DNA of 35,194 nt from a virus, in the IMG/VR virus record IMGVR_UViG_3300025407_000011, positions 1-35,194 of that record; one strand, given 5' to 3'. The translations under genes and the position numbers were made by a program. Shown piece after piece: positions 11,278 through 19,284 of this stretch. The stretch's first letter is position 1; each line of letters opens with the position of its first letter. Below the pieces are notes generated by a model. It worked only from the letters and a program-made list of their open reading frames with translations. It ran no database searches and was not told the DNA's origin.

Positions 11278-12019
11278 AAAAGGAAATATATTCGTCTGTA
11301 CGCCAATGTATGGTGGCATGTGTACAGGCTACTACACACAGAGTTTGCTAACACTCGGACCAGTGCTCAATCAAAATGGCTATGACATGGCTTATTCCGC
11401 TATGTTTAACGAGTCTTTGATTCAGCGAGGACGTAACGCACTTGCTCACGGGTTTATGCAGCGCCCCGAGTGCACGCACTTGATGTTCATAGATGCAGAT
11501 ATTAAGTTCAATCCGCAGGACATCATCAAGATGATTGAAGCCGACAAGGACATCATTTGCGGAATATATCCTAAGAAGGAAATCAACTGGGTAGAGGTCG
11601 AGAAGGCCGTCAAGGAAGGTGTGCCTACAGATAAGCTAAAAACACGCACAGCAAGCGTTGTAGTCAATTTAAAGGACTATGCGGGTAGCGTAACTGTCCC
11701 TGTCAGTGAGCCTGTAGAAATCTTTAATGGTGGTACAGGCTTTATGCTTATCAAGCGCAACACTTTTGAAGTAATGAAGTCAGTTGTCAATAGCTACAAC
11801 AATGACGTGCTGTTCTTAGATGGTGGCATTTCTAACGACCGCATTACCGAGTATTTTGCTTGTGCTATCGAGCCAGGTACAGAAAGACTGCTCTCAGAGG
11901 ATTATTTCTTCTGCTGGAAAGCTAGAGAAGCAGGGCTTAAAGTCTGGGCAGCACCTTGGGCGCAGTTAGGTCATTTTGGTAGTTACTTATTTGAGGGTGG
12001 ACTCACACCAGCACCATGA
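11270..12019 (+). CDS. GT-A-type glycosyltransferase
   Basis: 249 aa. The N-terminus NIFVCTPMYGGMCTGYYTQS is the nucleotide-binding strand region. RGRNALAHGFM (about 53-63) and THLMFIDADIKFNP (about 69-82) carry the DxD-type motif (D75, D77) that binds metal and sugar nucleotide. IFNGGTGFMLIKRNTFE and LSEDYFFCWKAREAGLKVW match the acceptor-side motifs of phage and viral glycosyltransferases. It overlaps the FkbM gene by ATGA, so the two act together, perhaps building and O-methylating a glycan on the virion or host surface. The acceptor is unknown. Confidence 0.82.
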   Translation: MTKKGNIFVCTPMYGGMCTGYYTQSLLTLGPVLNQNGYDMAYSAMFNESLIQRGRNALAHGFMQRPECTHLMFIDADIKFNPQDIIKMIEADKDIICGIYPKKEINWVEVEKAVKEGVPTDKLKTRTASVVVNLKDYAGSVTVPVSEPVEIFNGGTGFMLIKRNTFEVMKSVVNSYNNDVLFLDGGISNDRITEYFACAIEPGTERLLSEDYFFCWKAREAGLKVWAAPWAQLGHFGSYLFEGGLTPAP

Positions 12020-12705
12020 ACAAAGAAATACAAATCGAATTTAATGCGGGTAACCTGATACCCCACTATCAACAGAAATTTCGTCTCTATGACCGTTTTC
12101 TGCCTCATCTAGCACCCTATTTGCAAGGTACTGTAGTTGACGTAGGGGCTAATTGCGGGGCACTAGCTGTTTCTATGGGTCTGAACAATCCTGAACTTAG
12201 CTTTATCTGCGTAGAGCCTGAAGAACAATGTTTAGAACTTTTGCACAAAAACATAGCAAAAATAGAAAATAAGGTAGATGTCATCAAGGGCAAAGTAGGC
12301 ACAGAGCACATCAAATTAGATGAAATCGTAAAAGGAGATGTTGGTCTTCTTAAAATTGACGTAGATGGCTACGACTGGGACGTAATCAACACTTTTAGTT
12401 TTGCCACAACACCCCCTATTTACATAGAAGAAGACGGTAAAGAGGAATGGCAGTATTCCAAGTATTTTGATATGAACCACAGGCTGAAAGAGCAGAAGTA
12501 CAACAATATTTGGATGTTTGACAACTATGGCTGCTTAATCGGGTTCACCAAGAAATGGACGGAAGTAGACACACTCAATGCCTACATCAATCGTATGAAA
12601 AAGGGTAAATCAGAGCAAACCTTGTGGTATGTAGATTTGCTCATCTGCCAAGATGAAGATGTACAGAACTTAGGTAATGCAGTTCTTGCATATTTGGAAA
12701 AGTGA
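12016..12705 (+). CDS. FkbM-family SAM-dependent methyltransferase
   Basis: 229 aa. TVVDVGANCGALAVSMG (about 39-55) is the SAM-binding motif I, CVEPEE (65-70) is motif II, and LLKIDVDGYDWDVI (111-124) is the FkbM hallmark KIDVEG-x-E-x-xV. These enzymes usually O-methylate sugars. Coupled to the glycosyltransferase before it, it likely modifies that enzyme's product. It is the last plus-strand gene and is followed by the convergent terminator. Confidence 0.85.
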   Translation: MNKEIQIEFNAGNLIPHYQQKFRLYDRFLPHLAPYLQGTVVDVGANCGALAVSMGLNNPELSFICVEPEEQCLELLHKNIAKIENKVDVIKGKVGTEHIKLDEIVKGDVGLLKIDVDGYDWDVINTFSFATTPPIYIEEDGKEEWQYSKYFDMNHRLKEQKYNNIWMFDNYGCLIGFTKKWTEVDTLNAYINRMKKGKSEQTLWYVDLLICQDEDVQNLGNAVLAYLEK

Positions 12706-12728
12706 TTTTTCTTGGTGGCGGGGAGGCC

Positions 12729-12750
12729 AAATCCGTTTTAGGATTTTTTA
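12729..12750. terminator. Bidirectional intrinsic terminator between converging units
   Basis: AAATCC (12729-12734) and GGATTT (12741-12746) form a stem around GTTTTA, followed by TTTT on the plus strand; the minus strand has less T after the stem. It ends at the endolysin stop, where the two transcription units meet. Confidence 0.6.
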
Positions 12751-13170
12751 GGCTATGGCAACGCCTTCTTTTAATTGAGCAATGGTTAACCCGCCCGTGT
12801 ATTGGAAATGCGCAAGCTCTTTAAAATGCCCTGTCCACTTACCCGCCCACTCTAGACCAGCTTGCTCACCAAGAGCACCAACAGTTGCCCACACTGGGTG
12901 ACTTCCATCCCAATCAGGCTTGCCATTAACCAAAGGCACAACGTCCACAGCACAACGATAGTTGTGATAAGACTCACCAGGTCCAGCGTTCGTAACAATA
13001 TTTCCTGGAGAAGTTCTGCCCTGAGCATACAAAGCAGCTTGGCTTTCATTATCTCTATAGGTTGACGTAACGAGGAGTTCAATTCCAGCATCCTTGCATA
13101 AGGAGATGAAGTGCTCGACCTTGGCTTTGACTTCTGGGAGGAGTTCATCTAGTGAGCGTGAGTTAATCAT
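12748..13170 (-). CDS. Endolysin, M15-family L-alanyl-D-glutamate endopeptidase type
   Basis: 140 aa, last gene of the late unit. GESYHNYRCAVDVVP has the zinc ligands H69 and D76, and ELAHFQYTGG has H121. TSTYRDNESQAALYAQGR is the conserved M15C/VanY-like block before them. It cleaves peptide cross-bridges of peptidoglycan. There is no signal peptide, so release depends on the holin just upstream (ATGA overlap at 13167-13170). The length is typical of T5-type enzymes. Confidence 0.9.
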   Translation of the reverse strand: MINSRSLDELLPEVKAKVEHFISLCKDAGIELLVTSTYRDNESQAALYAQGRTSPGNIVTNAGPGESYHNYRCAVDVVPLVNGKPDWDGSHPVWATVGALGEQAGLEWAGKWTGHFKELAHFQYTGGLTIAQLKEGVAIA

Positions 13171-13670
13171 TTCTTCTCATCCAAAGGTGTTGATTTGTGA
13201 AGCATAGCGTCCTTGGCTTGCGAACCAGCAGAGCTACCAAAGTAAAAGGCAATAACACCAGTCCATGCTGTGCCTAGACTACCTAGCATAAGGAGGAGTG
13301 CGTCTGACGTTTTGAACTGCTCGGTCATCAACCCGTATAAGATACCAAAAAACCCTATGGTGACCATAATAGCGAGGACGGGAGGAATAAAGGAGTGCGT
13401 ATTTGTTTGCATCTCCCTTGCGGACTTTCGGTCAGCCACCGCCAACTGCTCAAAGTCTAATCCAAGTTCTTGTGCCTTAGCCTTGAGAGCTATTTCTGCT
13501 TGCTGAACGCTTGCAATTTGGTCAGCAGTGAGTTTGCCATCGTCAAGCATCTTCTTGGCATCGTCTTGAGAAACGCCAAGAACTTTAGAGACTGCCTCGT
13601 AAGCCAGTCCACCAAATGGTCCACCAAGAGCTGTGGCAATCGTGGGTGCAATCGTTTTTAACCAGTCCAT
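13167..13670 (-). CDS. Holin, GTA 3-TM type
   Basis: 167 aa. The N-terminal WLKTIAPTIATALGGPFGGL is the conserved start of the family, followed by KLTADQIASVQQAEIALK and ADRKSAREMQ, then membrane segments at about 94-115 and 124-145, and a soluble GSSAGSQAKD tail. I recall this as the holin family with a Gly-rich first segment plus two strong TM helices (GTA_holin_3TM). It makes the membrane lesion that lets the endolysin out. It precedes the endolysin directly. AAGGA precedes its ATG. Confidence 0.82.
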   Translation of the reverse strand: MDWLKTIAPTIATALGGPFGGLAYEAVSKVLGVSQDDAKKMLDDGKLTADQIASVQQAEIALKAKAQELGLDFEQLAVADRKSAREMQTNTHSFIPPVLAIMVTIGFFGILYGLMTEQFKTSDALLLMLGSLGTAWTGVIAFYFGSSAGSQAKDAMLHKSTPLDEKK

Positions 13671-13671
13671 A

Positions 13672-14318
13672 TCAATCCTTACAGTATTTAGGTAAATATC
13701 CTGTCTCTCTGAATATCTTGTAGCACTCTATCTCTTTGCTATTTTCCTCGAATTTCCTGTGAAACTCAATATACCAACGGTCTTCTCTCTTGCGCTCCTC
13801 TGTCCAAATGTGTATTTGGTACATCAAACCGCCAATGGTAAACGCAACAACGAAAACAGCGATACAGATTGCAACTCCCACTTTGACGTTTCCTGCTCGT
13901 ATACGCCTTTCGTGTGATTCGAGCAATTCCTTTTTTTTTGAGCTTTGTCCAGCGCCTCTTGCTCTTTTACTAGCCTGGTTCTCTCTGCTTCAAACTCTGT
14001 CCAGACCGAACCTAGCTCAGGAGGTGACTCGTAGACAAGCATTTGCCTTAAATCGTACTCAGCCTGTTCTAGTTGCTTCTTACGCAGTACGTTCTCTAGG
14101 GCTATGGCTTGCAGTGACTTGCCCTTGGGAGGATTCTTTTTGAGTTCTGCGTCAGCCTTCTTAGCCTGGTCTTGATGGTCAAAAAAAGAGCCAAGTGCAC
14201 CACTTAGCTCGTTTACTATTTGGACAACTTCCCCGCCTGTTTGCTTGATTTCCTTATAGGCAGCCACTCCGCTTTTTACAGCAGAGAACGCCATCATCGC
14301 CAACGTGAACGGGTCTAT
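13672..14318 (-). CDS. Membrane coiled-coil protein of the lysis region, A9 -1 frameshift and ATA start
   Basis: Two overlapping frames read as one protein when joined by a -1 shift at the A9 run (13931-13939): 215 aa from an ATA codon at 14318. The N-terminal part is DPFTLAMMAFSAVKSGVAAY, then a GGALGSFFDHQDQAKK-like block, then a long charged coiled coil (about 60-145). After the shift come KKKELLESHERRIRAG, one TM helix (about 147-169) and a Cys-containing tail. I recall single-frame relatives in aquatic phages with this exact order, starting MDP. The ATA has GAGGGG six bases upstream; the next ATGs (14297, 14294) have none. The slip site fits A_AAA_AAA. A sequencing error or a pseudogene is the alternative. 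Confidence 0.6.
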
Positions 14319-14669
14319 TTAGAACCCCTCGCCAGGACAAACGTAAACAGATGCGTTAGCTGCGTCTCCAATTACCTTTGCATAAACGTTAGCCGTAGGA
14401 CCAACTTGCAACCACGTTACAACCTTATAAGAATAAGGCGGTAAAGTAATTACATTAGAAGGACCTGTATCTGGCAATGAGACATTAAAAGAATTAGACG
14501 CATTTATCTGAACATATACCGCAGCATTGGTATCAGAGTTTGCCAAGTAAAACTGTTGGCAAGGACTGGTAGCCGTGATGGTAAATACGTTAGATTGTGT
14601 ATTGGCTGCGCCTGTGGCAGAAACCTTTACGGTCGGTCCCATAGGCTGAAAAGGAATATTATTAGCCAT
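14319..14669 (-). CDS. Beta-rich virion protein, paralogue of the 23505 gene
   Basis: 116 aa, start TAATG-coupled, with AAGGTG upstream. It is strand-rich (VKVSATGAANTQSNVFTI, then a Ser/Asn/Thr-rich middle) and ends NASVYVCPGEGF. The protein at 23505-23840 has the same length, a matching opening (PF-x-P-x-G-x-TV-x-xSAT) and a matching end (NATIYITPGDGD), so the two look like distant paralogues. A virion decoration or fibre-associated role is inferred from the compact beta fold and from the tail-region location of its paralogue. Confidence 0.72.
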   Translation of the reverse strand: MANNIPFQPMGPTVKVSATGAANTQSNVFTITATSPCQQFYLANSDTNAAVYVQINASNSFNVSLPDTGPSNVITLPPYSYKVVTWLQVGPTANVYAKVIGDAANASVYVCPGEGF

Positions 14670-14950
14670 TAGTACACCTTCTTACCGCCACCAGATGTAG
14701 GTGATTTTTTAGTGTTGTAAGTAGGCGTACCAGAAAAGTCAAAGACAGAACGGAAGCCACCTTTAGGCAACGTACCAGGAGTCCAGCGTTCCATATCAGC
14801 AGTGCCGTCTCTAGGAAGTTGTGGGCGAATAGACTTAGCTATTTGCTGATTTACCTCATGTGGTCTTTGATGCTTAGAGTTAGCCATGTGGCTATTTTCA
14901 TAGTCACTACTCGGACTCATCGGGTTGATATTTCGGTTGTTGCTTGGCAT
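14669..14950 (-). CDS. Basic, disordered protein, unknown (93 aa)
   Basis: 93 aa with AGGAGAG upstream of the ATG at 14950. It is polar and Pro/Asn/Ser-rich: PSNNRNINPMSPSSDYENSH, a mid part with PQLPRDGTADMERWTPGTLP, then GGFRSVFDFSGTPTYN and a basic GGGKKVY end. It overlaps the two-TM gene by 44 bases in another frame. I recall similar short proteins with the WTPGTLPKGGF motif in freshwater phages but no function. Confidence 0.68.
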   Translation of the reverse strand: MPSNNRNINPMSPSSDYENSHMANSKHQRPHEVNQQIAKSIRPQLPRDGTADMERWTPGTLPKGGFRSVFDFSGTPTYNTKKSPTSGGGKKVY

Positions 14951-15140
14951 TACTTCTCTCCTTGTTGGTTACGACTAGGTAACTGAATAGTACGAATATA
15001 CTCAAAGTTGCGACTCTTGTCCAATCCCCCGCCCACATTGTGTAGCAAGCCAGTCCGCAACTCATCGACAACGCCAATATCGTTATCAATCGGTCTGAGA
15101 TGACTTCCAAAGCCAGACGAATTAAAGCTACTGAATCCAT
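14907..15140 (-). CDS. Two-TM small membrane protein
   Basis: 77 aa with AGGAGG nine bases before the ATG. Two hydrophobic stretches lie at about residues 20-36 (ILALSMSCGLACYTMWA) and 43-58 (VATLSIFVLFSYLVV), and a polar C-terminus (KERSNAKQQPKYQPDESE) stays in solution. The layout fits a class II-type holin, antiholin or other lysis accessory. The genome already has a 3-TM-type holin, so an accessory role is as likely. A longer frame at 14950-15234 has no good start and is rejected. Confidence 0.7.
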   Translation of the reverse strand: MDSVALIRLALEVISDRLITILALSMSCGLACYTMWAGDWTRVATLSIFVLFSYLVVTNKERSNAKQQPKYQPDESE

Positions 15141-15172
15141 GATGTACCCTCCTGTTAAAGGTAATCATATTA

Positions 15173-15394
15173 TCATATATCCTTATCGTCTTCCTCGTCT
15201 GCGTGGTCAAAGAACCCTGAACCGTATTCATCATCCGACACTTTTGCCTTCAAAGCCTCAAGTTTCAGCGCACGGTCAATAATCTTAGTCTTGTCTGTCA
15301 AAGACGCAGTTGGGTCAAGCATGGTAGAAGTCAGCAAGTCTGCAATCGCTTTCTCTAGTGCTGGACTGATACCCTTGTCTTTCTTCTTGCTCAT
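15173..15394 (-). CDS. Small helical protein, unknown (73 aa)
   Basis: 73 aa from the ATG at 15394, which overlaps the stop of the DUF6321-like gene (ATGA). MSKKKDKGISPALEKAIADL starts a helix, DKTKIIDRALKLEALKAKVS is a second, and the end is strongly acidic (DEEDDKDI). Phage proteins with a similar DPTASLTDKxKxxDRALKLEALK pattern are common in my recollection, with no known role. It belongs to a run of coupled small genes. Confidence 0.75.
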   Translation of the reverse strand: MSKKKDKGISPALEKAIADLLTSTMLDPTASLTDKTKIIDRALKLEALKAKVSDDEYGSGFFDHADEEDDKDI

Positions 15395-15618
15395 CTGCAA
15401 CCCCATCTGCGTCTAGCTGCCTTGCCTCTTTCGCCTTTCCAACTCTTAGACCTGGCGCAAAAGGATTTGTGGCGTGGACCAGACTTCTGGGGCGCTTTCA
15501 AATTGCTTCCTGTGGCACGGTTGTATTTAGCCCTGCCTTTAGCGGTGAGACCACCACCAGCTGCAACAGACTGTTTCTCACCCCTGCCAACAGATAGATT
15601 AGGTTTTTTGTCGCTCAT
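15391..15618 (-). CDS. DUF6321-type basic protein
   Basis: 75 aa, ATGA-coupled to the gene before. GGGLTAKGRAKYNRATGSNL (about 22-41) is the signature of the family I recall as DUF6321, followed by KSFCARSKSW and a basic KAARRRWGC end, both typical. It is highly basic, so nucleic-acid binding is possible. Function is unknown. The family is common in phages of aquatic bacteria, usually near structural genes. Confidence 0.82.
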   Translation of the reverse strand: MSDKKPNLSVGRGEKQSVAAGGGLTAKGRAKYNRATGSNLKAPQKSGPRHKSFCARSKSWKGERGKAARRRWGCR

Positions 15619-15770
15619 CTTTTTGACTTCCTTTTTCCTGGCTTTTTGGACTTACGAGCCGTTGACAAAGCGATAGCAATAATTTGCTTCCTGGGGCGAC
15701 CACCCTCTTTTGTGAGCTTGCTAATGTTTTCTGAAATGACTTCACGAGCTTTTCCTTTTTTGAGTGGCAT
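15615..15770 (-). CDS. DUF6496-type basic protein
   Basis: 51 aa. MPLKKGKAREVISENISKLT followed by EGGRPRKQIIAIALSTARK matches the family I recall as DUF6496: M-PLKKGKS, then NI-x-x-L-x-x-EG, then KQAVAIAL-x-x-AR. The tail is Lys/Arg-rich. It starts three bases after the stop of the 642-aa gene and overlaps the next by ATGA, so it is co-translated with the DUF6321-type gene. Both are strongly basic, and packaged-DNA binding is a possibility only. Confidence 0.82.
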   Translation of the reverse strand: MPLKKGKAREVISENISKLTKEGGRPRKQIIAIALSTARKSKKPGKRKSKR

Positions 15771-15772
15771 GA

Positions 15773-17701
15773 CTAATCCTTTAAAAACGTTTTTCCAATT
15801 GTGTAAGCTCCAAAAGGAACTCCAGCAGATATGACTCCGTACTTGACAAAAAGTTTTCTAATTTCAGATGCTTTTTGAGCTTGAGCTGCAGTCTTGTCTA
15901 CTTTCTCAATGTCTGCTTGCAAGGCTTTAATTTTTGCTTCTGGGAGCATTTTGTTTTTAGCCAAATAACTCACCATGTTGTCTGCAATTCCTCTAGCTTG
16001 CTTAGGGTTTACATTAAGCAGTTCTTTAAATTCATCTATTTTTCTTTTCTGGTCAGAAGCTGTTTGAGCTATTTTTGATTCCGTTGTTTCTCTAACAGTC
16101 CCAATTTCTTTAGCTTTTGCACCTAGCTTTTGAGCAGACTCTGATAATTTTTTAGCCTGTTGTTCGGTTTCTGAAAGTTTTTGAGCATAACGATTTACAC
16201 GAGTATTTAATCCTTCAACCTCGTTAACCCATTTAGAATTGTTTTTTAACCAATCAGCAGCCTGAGCAGCCGTTTTCCCTTCTAACTCGTTAACAACGTG
16301 TTGATTTGCAAACTTACGAACTGCTGCCTCATCTCCTCCAAGTTGTTTTCTTAAAGAATTAAGAGTATCTCTGTTTTTAAAATAATAACTAGGATAATCA
16401 GTCGGCATCATTTTTACTTCGCCAGGAACTTTTGCTTCTGTCGCAACACCTTTTTTGCCAAATGATGTCTCGTATGAATCTAAAAACTTACTAAATTCTT
16501 TGTAATTTCCTCTAGCTGTTTGCCGTAATGGAGCATGAGTATTTAATGCGTCTCCAATAATTTCGCTTATTTCCCTGTTTTTTTCCTGTTGTACAGCTGT
16601 GTAATTTTCCGTTTGAGGGGCAGATGCTTTTTCAAAATATTTCCTAAACTCTAATTCAGTGCCAACAGCGTCTTTAGATTCTTGCAAATCTTTCAATGCT
16701 TTAGCAGCATATTCTCGACCAGCAGAACCCGAACTAGGTTCGGAAGACATTTTCTCCAACCGAGCAAGCATGATTTGTCTAGGATTAGATTGTTCAAATC
16801 CTTCTGCTTGTTTAAAGTAATTCTTAAAATCTTCAGCAGCTCTTTGTTGTCTTCTAGCCCCGCCAGTAAATTCTGTACCAGTAATCCTGCGTTGCATTTC
16901 ATCGCCTAACTCAGCGACTTTCTTGGGCGTACCTAAATCTGCAAAAGAACGAGCAGATTCCTCACTTTTCTTTTGTGCTTCTGTTGTAAATTTTTGTTCA
17001 GCTTCTTTTAAAGAAGTCTGTTGTCTGGCACGTTTTTCGTATTCGGCTTGAGTTTCACCTTTAGCTTTTTGAGCAATAGCTGTTTTAGCTTCTTCGCCAG
17101 TTTTTCCAATACTTTCAGCCAATGCTTTTTCAGCTTCTCTTGCTCGTCTTCCTTCTCCACCTAACAAGCTCATAGCCAATCCAGACCCAGTAAAAGACAG
17201 TGGCATGGTTATAGCTCTAGGTACTCCAAAATATTCTCCTGTTTGTTCTAACCCTTCCCCAACAGCTCCTCCTACAGCTCCAGTTGCTGCTCGTTTTAAC
17301 AACGGAGCTTCTGACAAATATTTGCCCGCAGCGGTCATCCCTGCACCTAAAACTCCAGAACCTGGAAACGGCAATTTACCAACAACTTTGCCCCCAACCT
17401 TTAAAACAGGAGGAGCTAAAGTCCCCGCAGCAGCACCTAACCCCGCCCCAACTCCCAACTCTCCCAAAGAAAAATCTTCTCTCGTTGGAGGCTCAAAAAA
17501 GTATTCTCCTAACTTTTCAGAAATAGACTGAACACGTTCTTTTGTTTCAGGGCTTACAGGCGTTGCTCTTTGCTTTGGGGTTAATAAAGCAGCTCCACCG
17601 CCTGTAGTTGCAACAGGTTGAGCAGAAGACAAGTCAAATCCTACTTGATTGCTTGGAACATTTGGTTGAACAGGAGTTGCTGTAGATAAATCAAAAGCCA
17701 T
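15773..17701 (-). CDS. Internal virion protein (642 aa)
   Basis: 642 aa. The N-terminus has two tandem copies of a short motif (FDLSTATPVQP and FDLSSAQPVAT, about 3-13 and 22-32). A Gly/Ala-rich, membrane-friendly region follows (about 85-195), then long charged coiled coil (about 200-620), and a C-terminal hydrophobic helix (YGVISAGVPFGAYTIG). This design suits a protein ejected with the DNA to form a trans-envelope channel. It is one of four consecutive large genes of this type. No enzyme domain is seen. The start overlaps the preceding stop (TAATG). Confidence 0.78.
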   Translation of the reverse strand: MAFDLSTATPVQPNVPSNQVGFDLSSAQPVATTGGGAALLTPKQRATPVSPETKERVQSISEKLGEYFFEPPTREDFSLGELGVGAGLGAAAGTLAPPVLKVGGKVVGKLPFPGSGVLGAGMTAAGKYLSEAPLLKRAATGAVGGAVGEGLEQTGEYFGVPRAITMPLSFTGSGLAMSLLGGEGRRAREAEKALAESIGKTGEEAKTAIAQKAKGETQAEYEKRARQQTSLKEAEQKFTTEAQKKSEESARSFADLGTPKKVAELGDEMQRRITGTEFTGGARRQQRAAEDFKNYFKQAEGFEQSNPRQIMLARLEKMSSEPSSGSAGREYAAKALKDLQESKDAVGTELEFRKYFEKASAPQTENYTAVQQEKNREISEIIGDALNTHAPLRQTARGNYKEFSKFLDSYETSFGKKGVATEAKVPGEVKMMPTDYPSYYFKNRDTLNSLRKQLGGDEAAVRKFANQHVVNELEGKTAAQAADWLKNNSKWVNEVEGLNTRVNRYAQKLSETEQQAKKLSESAQKLGAKAKEIGTVRETTESKIAQTASDQKRKIDEFKELLNVNPKQARGIADNMVSYLAKNKMLPEAKIKALQADIEKVDKTAAQAQKASEIRKLFVKYGVISAGVPFGAYTIGKTFLKD

Positions 17702-19275
17702 TATTCAAGCTCCTCTACTTGTTGTCCGTCTGGACTTACGTATCCATAATTTCCATGAGAATCACGATGTAAAACCCATCCACTTGAATTTGTAGGAGGA
17801 TAACCTGTTGTTGTATCTACAGAACTTTGAGTGTCTTCTGGGATAGATTGAACTAAAGAAACTTCATTAGGATGTTTTGCAAAATGTCTTTCTAAAGCAA
17901 TAACAGCCGTAGGTTTAAGACCTAATCCTTTTAATCTATCATCTGTGGCTTGAATTTCATTTGCCAAAACCCTGTTATAAGACGATGCACTCATATTTTT
18001 TCTAGACAAAACACTTTGAGTTGCTCTAAATTCCGCAACAGGAGCACGATTTCCATATTTTGTTTGCAAATTTTGCATAACAGCATCTAGTTCAGCTTTT
18101 GCCATTACTTTAGAATCATCTGATAAAGCACTAAAAGATTTAGAAAGTTTAGGGTCTGTTTTTAATTCTTCATAAGCAGCATCTAAATCTTCTTTAGAAA
18201 ATTTTCCGTCTGGACCTGCTTTAGTTGCAATAGCTTTGTTAATATAGTCTGCAAAGTCTACTTTTAAACCAGGAACTCCACCTAATGTAGTATTCATTTC
18301 TTGCAAATCTTTTAACTTTTGTTTGTATTGAGTACCAGCCACTGCTTTAGAAGCAGTATCAACATCAACAGGTTCTCCAATAATATCTGAAACAAATTTA
18401 GCTTGATATTCGCCTTTTTTTAATGATTTTTCCCCAGGTTCTTTTGCTCCAACTTTAGTTGCTCCAGCCAGGTTATCTTTAGCTAATGTAATTTCTCCAG
18501 TCCTGTTATTGAACAACTTTGTCACTTGTTTTCCATTTTCAGTAACAACAAAAGGAGTTAATGTGCCTTGTTCCATTTTTCTATCGTGAGCACGTCTTTC
18601 CGCACGGTCTTCTTCTGCACGTTTTTCAGCTTTTAGTTTCTCATTAATTTGCCAAGCCTTTTCAGACAACTCATAGGTTGCTGCAACGCCCATCTTGTCC
18701 AAATACTCGCCCATTTGTTTTGCTTGATGGTTTGCAATAGCTTGTCTAGCTTGCGCTAATCCAAGTTCTTTGTTGACAGAAGCAGTATCAGCAGCACGTT
18801 TAAGCTCGTCTCTCAATCCTTCTACCGCTTTGCTAAGGGCTTTTTGATTCTCGTCAAAGATGTCTTTTTGTTTCTTGTAAATGTCTTGCTGGCCTTTTTG
18901 ATAGCCCTCTAGCATACCGTTTTGGGCAGATAAAGCAGCTTGAGCAGAACCTTTAGCTCCACCACCAATTAAGAAACCAAGAATGTTAGTCATGGCAAAG
19001 ATAGTGCCTAAATCCCCAGCAGTCTGTTGCGTAGGAATAAAAGGCGTGCCTAACTCATCAACAGTTTTTTCGTACTTTTCTTTTAACTCTTTAGGCTCAC
19101 GTTCTTCTGCAAATTTCTTTGTAGTTTCTGCTTCAGCTTTTGCCAATTCTTGCTGACCATAAACCTTTTCTTGTTTTTCTGCAGCTTCAACTTCGCCCTT
19201 GGCTTTTGATGCTTTAAGAACGTTTTGAGCAAATGGGTCTTTTATGCCCATGATGTCGGATAGTGTTTCAGCCAT
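17701..19275 (-). CDS. Internal virion protein (524 aa)
   Basis: 524 aa. After a charged helical N-terminus (about 1-75), residues about 84-120 carry a Gly/Ala/Ile-rich patch (TIFAMTNILGFLIGGGAKGS). A long Glu/Lys/Ala-rich coiled coil follows (about 120-240). The second half is mixed, ending in NSSGWVLHRDSHGNYGYVSP, which resembles a small beta motif. Position between two other virion-type genes and its composition indicate an ejection protein. The homologue is not named from memory. Confidence 0.74.
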   Translation of the reverse strand: MAETLSDIMGIKDPFAQNVLKASKAKGEVEAAEKQEKVYGQQELAKAEAETTKKFAEEREPKELKEKYEKTVDELGTPFIPTQQTAGDLGTIFAMTNILGFLIGGGAKGSAQAALSAQNGMLEGYQKGQQDIYKKQKDIFDENQKALSKAVEGLRDELKRAADTASVNKELGLAQARQAIANHQAKQMGEYLDKMGVAATYELSEKAWQINEKLKAEKRAEEDRAERRAHDRKMEQGTLTPFVVTENGKQVTKLFNNRTGEITLAKDNLAGATKVGAKEPGEKSLKKGEYQAKFVSDIIGEPVDVDTASKAVAGTQYKQKLKDLQEMNTTLGGVPGLKVDFADYINKAIATKAGPDGKFSKEDLDAAYEELKTDPKLSKSFSALSDDSKVMAKAELDAVMQNLQTKYGNRAPVAEFRATQSVLSRKNMSASSYNRVLANEIQATDDRLKGLGLKPTAVIALERHFAKHPNEVSLVQSIPEDTQSSVDTTTGYPPTNSSGWVLHRDSHGNYGYVSPDGQQVEELE

Positions 19276-19284
19276 GTCTACCCC

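Noticed and set aside
14950-15234. 94-aa minus-strand frame
   Set aside because: It overlaps the two-TM gene, which has AGGAGG and a convincing membrane pattern, while this frame has neither.
17205-17531. Pro-rich plus-strand frames opposite the internal virion gene (also 20275-20604)
   Set aside because: Antisense to long genes with codon-like composition; low-complexity coding DNA creates long open antisense frames.
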